In this document: positions 38,200 through 40,342 of the stretch, piece by piece
Layout of the letters: every line of letters starts with the position of its first letter
Numbering within the stretch: the first letter of the stretch is position 1
From: Frankia alni
Lineage (GTDB): Bacteria > Actinomycetota > Actinomycetes > Frankiales > Frankiaceae
NCBI GenBank assembly: GCA_026225295.1
Contig: JAMFSN010000295.1
Location: 1 to 40,342 of the forward strand
Length of the DNA stretch: 40,342 nucleotides
Direction: 5' to 3'
Translations under genes and position numbers: made by a program
Notes under the pieces: generated by a model
Seen by the model: the letters and a program-made list of their open reading frames with translations, nothing else
Told to the model about the DNA's origin: nothing
The model's database searches: none

Positions 38200-39960
38200 G
38201 TGTCGCTGAACCCCGGCTATGGGAGCTCCGGCTACGGGTCGCTGCGCCCCCGCCGACGCGGCCGCGGCCGTCGGATCGCTTTCATTGTCGGCCTCGTGGT
38301 GGTCGTCCTGCTGGCCGCGGGGGTCACGGCCTTCGTACTGAAGAAGCAGTCCGACGAGCGGGCCCGGACCAACGCCGCCCGGTCGGCCGCCGCCGCGTAC
38401 CTGGCCGCGTGGACGGCGGTCGACGCGGCCTCGCCGGCCGCCGCCCCGGCGGCCACTTCCCCGTCGGCGTCGCCGTCGACCAGCCCGGCCCGGGCCGGCG
38501 CGACCACCGCCGCGACGCCGGCCGCGGTCGCGGCGCAGGGCCGTTTGACCAGCGCCCTGGTCACGGACACGGCGACGGTTCCCGCGATCGTCACCGCGAT
38601 CACGACCTCGCGCGACAAGCTTCAGCTCACCGCCGCGACGTACACGGCCGGGACGCTGTCCCGGCACGGTTCGACCGCGACGGTTCCGTACCACGCGTCG
38701 CTGACCCTGGCCGGGCTGTCCGGGGCCTTCACCTACGACGGCACCCTGACGCTGCGGCGGGCCGGCGGGGTCTGGCGGGTCGCCGCCCGGCCGGACGCGG
38801 TGTACCCGACCCTGGCCGCCGGCCAGCATCTGGGCCGGACGACCTCGACCGCCGCCCGGGGCAAGATCGTGGACCGGACCGGCAACCAGTTGTCCGACGA
38901 CACCGAACTGGCCGGCAACCTGGTCGGCGCGGCCACCCCCACGCCGACCGGCCTGCAACGGGTCTACAACGCGCGGCTGACCCCGTCCGGGGGCGCGGTC
39001 GTCATCGCCGGCCCGGCCGGCCAGGTGGTCCGCCAGTTGCGGGCCTATCCGATGGCCGACGGGCAGGACGTGTCCACCACGCTCGACCTGAACGTCCAGC
39101 GGGCCGGCGAGGCGGCGCTGGCGCCGCTCACCCAGAACGGCGCCCTGGTGGCGATCGACACCACCACCGGGGGCGTACTGGCCATCGTGAACCATCCGCT
39201 CAACGGCTACGGGCGGGCGGTCCGCGGCACCTACGCGCCGGGTTCCACCTTCAAGATCATCACTGCTACGGCCGCCCTGATGTCGGGCCAGACGGCCAAC
39301 ACGCCGCTGGACTGCTCGGACAAGGTGTCGGTCGGGGGTCGGACGTTCCAGAACGCCGAGTCCGAGAAGTTCGGGAAGATCAGCCTGTCCGAGGCGTTCG
39401 CGAAAAGCTGCAACACGGCCTTCATCAACCTTGAACGGTCCCTGCCGGCCGGCGCCCTGACCAGGGCGGCCCGGCTCTACGGTTTCGATGCGGCGGGCAC
39501 CGGGCCGTTGCCGATCACCTCGTTCGGCGGGTCCTTCCCGGCCCCGGGCGACGCGGTCGCGGCGGCCGCCTCGGCGATCGGCCAGGCCCAGGTGGAGGCG
39601 AGCCCGGTGCAGATGGCGAGCGTCGCGGCCGCGGTGGCCAGCGGAACCTGGCGTCAGCCGTTCGTGACCGGCACCGCGGCCAGCAGCCATCCGTTGCCGG
39701 CCGGGGTCGCCCCGACGCTGCGCGGGTTCATGCGGGAGGTCGTCACCACCGGCACCGCCGCGGCGGTGAAGTTCCCGGGCGTCGTGTACGGCAAGACCGG
39801 CACCGCCGAGTACGGCACCGACAACCCGCCCAAGACGAACGCCTGGTTCGTGGGCTACCGCGGTACGGTCGCGTTCGCCGTGATCGTCGAGGACGGCGGG
39901 TTCGGGGCCGACACCGCGGCGCCGGCCGCCGCCCGCTTCCTCACCGCGCTGGGTAGCTGA
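38200..39960 (+). CDS. class B penicillin-binding protein (transpeptidase with NTF2-like domain)
   Basis: A 586-residue protein. It has a short basic cytoplasmic tail, one membrane anchor (IAFIVGLVVVVLLAAGVTAFVL, about 26-47), then an NTF2-like MecA-N domain (about 58-200), a shortened dimer domain beginning RGKIVDRTGNQL (220-231), and the transpeptidase. Active-site motifs: S349-TFK in APGSTFK, SCN (403-405) and KTG (532-534, GKTGTAEYG). It crosslinks peptidoglycan outside the membrane. GTG 38200 has AAGGAG (38184-38189) ten bases upstream; the longer frame from 38020 is unlikely. It is divergent from the response regulator, about 200 bp from the boxes, so shared control is possible but not shown. 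The stop lies in a 16-bp degenerate tandem repeat. Confidence 0.94.
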   Translation: MSLNPGYGSSGYGSLRPRRRGRGRRIAFIVGLVVVVLLAAGVTAFVLKKQSDERARTNAARSAAAAYLAAWTAVDAASPAAAPAATSPSASPSTSPARAGATTAATPAAVAAQGRLTSALVTDTATVPAIVTAITTSRDKLQLTAATYTAGTLSRHGSTATVPYHASLTLAGLSGAFTYDGTLTLRRAGGVWRVAARPDAVYPTLAAGQHLGRTTSTAARGKIVDRTGNQLSDDTELAGNLVGAATPTPTGLQRVYNARLTPSGGAVVIAGPAGQVVRQLRAYPMADGQDVSTTLDLNVQRAGEAALAPLTQNGALVAIDTTTGGVLAIVNHPLNGYGRAVRGTYAPGSTFKIITATAALMSGQTANTPLDCSDKVSVGGRTFQNAESEKFGKISLSEAFAKSCNTAFINLERSLPAGALTRAARLYGFDAAGTGPLPITSFGGSFPAPGDAVAAAASAIGQAQVEASPVQMASVAAAVASGTWRQPFVTGTAASSHPLPAGVAPTLRGFMREVVTTGTAAAVKFPGVVYGKTGTAEYGTDNPPKTNAWFVGYRGTVAFAVIVEDGGFGADTAAPAAARFLTALGS

Positions 39961-40038
39961 AGGTTCGGGTAGCTACGGGTTCAGGCAGCTGGGGGTCCGG
40001 GCGGCTGGGGGTTCTGGTGGCTGGGGGCGTGGGCCGGC
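39944..40038 (+). repeat. degenerate 16-bp tandem repeat at the end of the penicillin-binding protein gene
   Basis: Units starting at 39960, 39976, 39992 and 40008 follow the pattern GGGTTC.GG..GCTG. A diverged unit overlaps the last codons and stop (GGTAGCTGA) and another follows at 40024. It resembles the position of the 26-bp repeat after the hydratase gene, although the units are unrelated. A role in termination is not evident, since no stable inverted repeat is formed. Confidence 0.65.
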
Positions 40039-40342
40039 AAGGTTTGTCCGGGGTTGGACGCCGCCCGACCGGGGTGATGCGGGTGGGTGGCAGTGTGAGC
40101 GGTCGTACGGCGTCAGCGTGAACGTAATCTGTGCGCGCGCTGACTATGCCAGTCGCCTAACCCGGCGCCCACGTCCGTGTCCCCGCATGTCCCCAGTCCC
40201 GCTGACGATGACAGTTCGGGGGCCCGCGCCGACCGTCAGCGTCCCGGCGCGTTGGAGCGGACGCCGACTCTGCCGCACTGGCCCATTTGTCCCGGGCTGC
40301 GCTTCGCTTGACCGAACTCGGGTCGGCCACCAGGTCGGCAGC
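39961..40342. other. 382-bp stretch at the window end without a convincing gene
   Basis: It begins with the 16-bp repeats. It then holds four copies of the heptamer GTCAGCG in alternating orientation: forward at 40112 and 40235, reverse (CGCTGAC) at 40138 and 40200. The two facing pairs could act as operators or form hairpins. A TTGACC at about 40309 might be a -35 element of a gene beyond the window. No tRNA or ORF was recognised. Confidence 0.5.

Overview
The window is a contiguous piece of a very GC-rich actinobacterial chromosome. GTG starts are common, stop and start codons often overlap by four bases, and the housekeeping order etfBA, cysteine desulfurase, mnmA, MetE-like gene, ligA, gatCAB is actinobacterial. 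Mycofactocin-type genes and a WXG-like toxin fit the same phylum. The genus cannot be fixed from sequence alone; a Frankiales-like or related filamentous lineage is plausible.

Left part (1-8506). The 3' end of a HicA-like toxin gene overlaps a HicB-type antitoxin gene. An enoyl-CoA hydratase follows, ending in a 26-bp tandem repeat, then an oppositely oriented membrane-anchored endonuclease/exonuclease/phosphatase protein and a helix-turn-helix/TPR regulator. Electron-transfer flavoprotein genes etfB and etfA end at a strong hairpin. Convergent to them lies a coupled pair: mftE (creatininase-like mycofactocin maturation peptidase) and an SDR with the insertion typical of mycofactocin-dependent dehydrogenases.

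Accessory island (8507-15180). It holds a DUF4143-type ATPase gene broken by an in-frame amber codon, a two-gene module (Rad50-like ATPase with a CPVC zinc hook and a possible HEPN-like tail, coupled to a 135-residue partner), and a WXG-like membrane toxin with a candidate immunity gene. Two 51-nt palindromic repeats bracket the two-gene module. I regard this module as the best candidate for an undescribed, probably defensive, system.

Core operon (15236-29671). mftF, cysteine desulfurase, mnmA, a short MetE-like protein and ligA form a tightly coupled chain. A membrane GGDEF-EAL protein, a convergent ACT-domain gene, and gatC-gatA-(small membrane protein)-gatB follow. No mftA, mftB, mftC or mftD is present, so the mycofactocin pathway is split, with the accessory island between its two parts.

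Right part (29762-40342). A decayed AbiE toxin gene has an intact AbiEi antitoxin and a clear operator. Next is a cell-envelope block: an ArnT/PMT-like glycosyltransferase, a GT2-GtrA glycosyltransferase, a single-pass membrane protein, a PhoR-like kinase, a PhoP-like response regulator and a divergent class B penicillin-binding protein. Three upstream regions in this block carry TCACAGC-type boxes on an 11-bp period, the pattern known for PhoP-type regulators, so the kinase/regulator pair probably controls itself, the membrane protein and the glycosyltransferases.
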